This document shows positions 34,215 through 36,346 of a DNA stretch of 36,346 nt, piece by piece (position 1 is the first letter of the stretch; each line of letters opens with the position of its first letter). The stretch lies in NCBI GenBank assembly GCA_035699745.1, contig DASSPH010000095.1, positions 1 to 36,346 of the forward strand, given 5' to 3'. The position numbers were made by a program, and so were the translations under genes. The DNA is from Vicinamibacterales bacterium (GTDB lineage Bacteria; Acidobacteriota; Vicinamibacteria; Vicinamibacterales; 2-12-FULL-66-21). The notes beneath the pieces were generated by a model. The model had not been told where the DNA came from. It saw only the letters and a list, made by a program, of their open reading frames with translations, and did not search any database.

Positions 34215-36131
34215 TCAGGGAGCGCTGCGGACGCCTTCGTCCGGAATCGCCGGCGGGATCGTCTCGGAATCCTTCGGCGGGGTCGGGCCGAGCAGCGCGC
34301 GCAGCTCGTCCCCTTCGATCACTTCCTTGTCGAGCAGCCGCTCCGACAGCTGATCGAGGATGGCGCGCCGCTCGCGCAGCACGCGGCGGGCGTCGTCGTG
34401 CGCCGCGGTGAGGATGCGCTTCACCTCGGCGTCGATCTTCTGCGCCGTGTCCTCCGAGTGGTTGCCGCGCTCGTTCATGAACGGCGTGTCGATGAACTTG
34501 GTTCCGCGGTGCCCGTCGTAGTTCACCGCGCCGAGCGTCTCGCTCATCCCGAACTCGGTCACCATCGACCGCGCGATGTCGGTGGCGCGCTGCAGGTCGT
34601 TCTGGGCGCCGGTCGACACCTCGCCGAACGCGATCTCCTCGGCGCTGCGGCCGCCGAGCAGGACGGCGAGCTGCCCGAGCAGGTCCTGGCGCGTCATGAG
34701 GTAACGATCCTCGAGCGGCAGCTGCATGGTGTAGCCGAGGGCGCCGAAGCCGCGCGCGACGATCGAGATCTTGTGCACCGGATCGAGTCCCGGCAGCACG
34801 CTGGCGACGATCGCGTGGCCGGATTCGTGATAGGCGACGATCCGCCGCTCCTTGTCGCTCATCACCCGCTTCTTCTCGAGCCCGGCGATGATGCGATCGA
34901 TCGCGTCGTCGAAATCCTTCATGTCGACCATGGTCTTGTCGCGGCGGGCGGCGAGCAGCGCCGCCTCGTTGACCAGATTCGCCAGGTCGGCGCCGGCAAA
35001 CCCGGCGGTCCGCTGGGCGAGCACCTTGATGTCGACCCCCTCGGCAATCTTCACCGTCTTCACGTGGATGCGGAGGATGTCCTCGCGGCCGCGCACGTCG
35101 GGCTTGTCGACCAGCACCTGGCGGTCGAACCGGCCGGGGCGGAGCAGAGCGGGGTCGAGCACCTCGGGACGGTTGGTCGCCCCCATGATGATGATCCCCT
35201 TGCGCCCGTCGAAGCCGTCCATCTCGGCGAGGAGCTGGTTCAGCGTCTGCTCGCGCTCCTCGTGGCTGCCCATCGGCGTCTGGATGCGCACCTTGCCGAG
35301 CGCGTCGAGCTCGTCGATGAACACGATGCACGGCGCCTTGGCCTCCGCCTGCGAGAAGAGATCGCGTACCCGCGCGGCGCCGACGCCGACGAACATTTCG
35401 ACGAATTCCGACCCGCTGAGACTGAAGAACGGGACCTTCGCCTCGCCGGCAACGGCGCGCGCCAGCAGCGTCTTGCCGGTGCCGGGCGGGCCGACGAGGA
35501 GCACGCCCTTGGGGATCTTGCCGCCGATCGACGTGTACTTCTTCGGGTTCTTGAGGAACTCGACGATCTCCTTGAGTTCTTCTTCCGCCTCGTCGACGCC
35601 CGCGACGTCGCCGAAGCTTACCTTGACGTCGTCGTCGGCGTAGATCTTCGCCTTGCTGCGGGCGAACGACATCACCCCCCCTTCGGCCCCGCCCATGCGG
35701 CGGAGGAAGAAGGTCCAGAGCCCGACGATGAACAGCAGCGGGATGACCCAGCCGAGCACCTCGGTGATCCAGCGGCTGGCGATCTCGCCGGTGTACTTCA
35801 CCCCGCGCGACTCGAGCTCCTCGTTCAGCTTCGGGTCGTCGACGCGGACGGCGGTGAAGGCGCGCGGCCGCCCGCCGTTCTCCGTCTTCAGCGTGCCGCG
35901 GATCCGGTCCTCGGAGATCGTGACCTCCTGGACCTTGCTCTCGCGCACCAGCGTCTTGAACTCGCTGTACGAGATGGTCTCGCCGCTCTGGAGCTGGAAG
36001 AAGAACGCCTGGGCGAGGGCGAGCAGCAGGAGGAAGCCGAGCACGTACCAGACCGCGCCGCCGGGCGCACGGGCACCGGTGCGGCGCTCGCCGGTGCGGC
36101 GGTTCTTCGCGGGCGGTTTCGGATCAGGCAT
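34215..36131 (-). CDS. ftsH: ATP-dependent zinc metalloprotease FtsH
   Basis: A 638-residue membrane AAA+ protease, the usual length. It has a basic N-terminus, a first membrane helix (about 26-45), a periplasmic domain (about 48-120) and a second helix (about 125-143). The AAA module shows Walker A GPPGTGKT (214-221), the pore motif [11 protein letters not shown] (247-257), Walker B FIDELD (271-276) and the second region of homology [21 protein letters not shown] (317-337). The zinc-protease site is HESGH (435-439), with Asp512 in AQNDLQRAT as third ligand. It degrades misassembled membrane proteins and regulators and is generally essential or important. The ATG at 36131 matches family N-termini, but no ribosome-binding site precedes it: nine bases upstream an 8-bp repeat array begins and runs beyond the window. 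Confidence 0.98.
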   Translation of the reverse strand: MPDPKPPAKNRRTGERRTGARAPGGAVWYVLGFLLLLALAQAFFFQLQSGETISYSEFKTLVRESKVQEVTISEDRIRGTLKTENGGRPRAFTAVRVDDPKLNEELESRGVKYTGEIASRWITEVLGWVIPLLFIVGLWTFFLRRMGGAEGGVMSFARSKAKIYADDDVKVSFGDVAGVDEAEEELKEIVEFLKNPKKYTSIGGKIPKGVLLVGPPGTGKTLLARAVAGEAKVPFFSLSGSEFVEMFVGVGAARVRDLFSQAEAKAPCIVFIDELDALGKVRIQTPMGSHEEREQTLNQLLAEMDGFDGRKGIIIMGATNRPEVLDPALLRPGRFDRQVLVDKPDVRGREDILRIHVKTVKIAEGVDIKVLAQRTAGFAGADLANLVNEAALLAARRDKTMVDMKDFDDAIDRIIAGLEKKRVMSDKERRIVAYHESGHAIVASVLPGLDPVHKISIVARGFGALGYTMQLPLEDRYLMTRQDLLGQLAVLLGGRSAEEIAFGEVSTGAQNDLQRATDIARSMVTEFGMSETLGAVNYDGHRGTKFIDTPFMNERGNHSEDTAQKIDAEVKRILTAAHDDARRVLRERRAILDQLSERLLDKEVIEGDELRALLGPTPPKDSETIPPAIPDEGVRSAP

Positions 36132-36140
36132 AGTCAGATC

Positions 36141-36346
36141 GGGCCATCAGGCCATCGGGTGATCGGGCCATCGGGCCATCGGGCCATCGGGCCATCGGGC
36201 CATCGGGTGATCGGGCCATCGGGCCATCGGGCCATCGGGCCATCGGGCCATCGGGCCATCGGGCCATCGGGCCATCGGGCCATCGGGCCATCGGGCCATC
36301 GGGCCATCGGGCCATCGGGCCATCGGGCCATCGGGTCATCGGGCCA
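36141..36346. repeat. 8-bp tandem repeat (GGGCCATC), about 26 units, immediately upstream of ftsH
   Basis: Strictly in-phase octamers GGGCCATC run from 36141 to the window end, 206 bp. Few variants occur: AGGCCATC at 36149, GGGTGATC at 36157 and again 48 bp later at 36205, and GGGTCATC at 36333. The array may continue beyond the window. Because 24 bp equals eight codons, all frames stay open and translate to an octapeptide repeat (MARWPDGP), which is surely not a protein. The ftsH promoter must lie inside or beyond the array. Confidence 0.97.

Noticed and set aside
36124-36339. Minus-strand open frames encoding MARWPDGP repeats
   Set aside because: A product of an 8-bp satellite open in all frames; no coding signals.
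1-36346. tRNA, rRNA, riboswitch or transposase genes
   Set aside because: Reading both strands I saw no cloverleaf-like stem set with a CCA end, no rRNA text, no riboswitch core and no transposase motif.

Overview
The window is GC-rich bacterial chromosome with no RNA genes, mobile elements or CRISPR arrays. It fits an Acidobacteriota genome, most like the Vicinamibacteria. The grounds are several secreted von Willebrand factor A (VWA) proteins of the 'VWFA-related Acidobacterial' type, an Oar-like TonB-dependent receptor with an N-terminal carboxypeptidase-regulatory domain, sulfatase-like proteins fused to TPR repeats, BNR-propeller and S9-peptidase genes, and carboxypeptidase-regulatory repeat proteins. 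Taxonomy is inferred from gene content only. Almost every product has a signal peptide or membrane anchor, so this is an envelope and secretion region.

Layout. 2-1093 (+): 3' part of an unrecognised gene. 3346-1157 (-): sulfatase-like/TPR protein. 5834-3413 (-): a three-gene cassette of a Ser/Thr-rich surface protein ending in a sortase signal (LPRTAGELP plus membrane helix plus basic tail), a VWA protein and a class D-like sortase. 5941-7881 (+): TMTC-like membrane glycosyltransferase/TPR protein, divergent from the cassette. 11156-7885 (-): a second membrane glycosyltransferase/TPR protein, interrupted in frame by inverted 27-bp and 30-bp repeat arrays and coupled to a VWA protein. 11511-14705 (+): TonB-dependent receptor followed by a strong terminator. 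18105-14820 (-): a TPR-VWA-VWA operon joined by 4-bp overlaps, with another VWA gene divergent at 18235-19113.

24233-19229 (-): an operon of cyclophilin-type PPIase, S9 peptidase and a lipoprotein sulfatase-like/TPR protein. 24274-27210 (+): BNR/sortilin-like propeller protein. 29689-27218 (-): protein with a duplicated Cys-x2-Cys module and a propeller-like C-terminal half. 33295-29818 (-): two carboxypeptidase-regulatory repeat proteins. 33488-34213 (+): orphan. 36131-34215 (-): FtsH, preceded by an uninterrupted 8-bp tandem repeat that runs off the window.

How the genes may work together: the region appears to build, modify and turn over the cell surface. The most striking unit is 3413-7881: a sortase with its apparent substrate, a VWA protein between them, and a TMTC-like glycosyltransferase facing them that could glycosylate the substrate's Ser/Thr-rich stalk. 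Short tandem repeats, each with its own unit, lie at three of the convergent gene junctions and upstream of ftsH.
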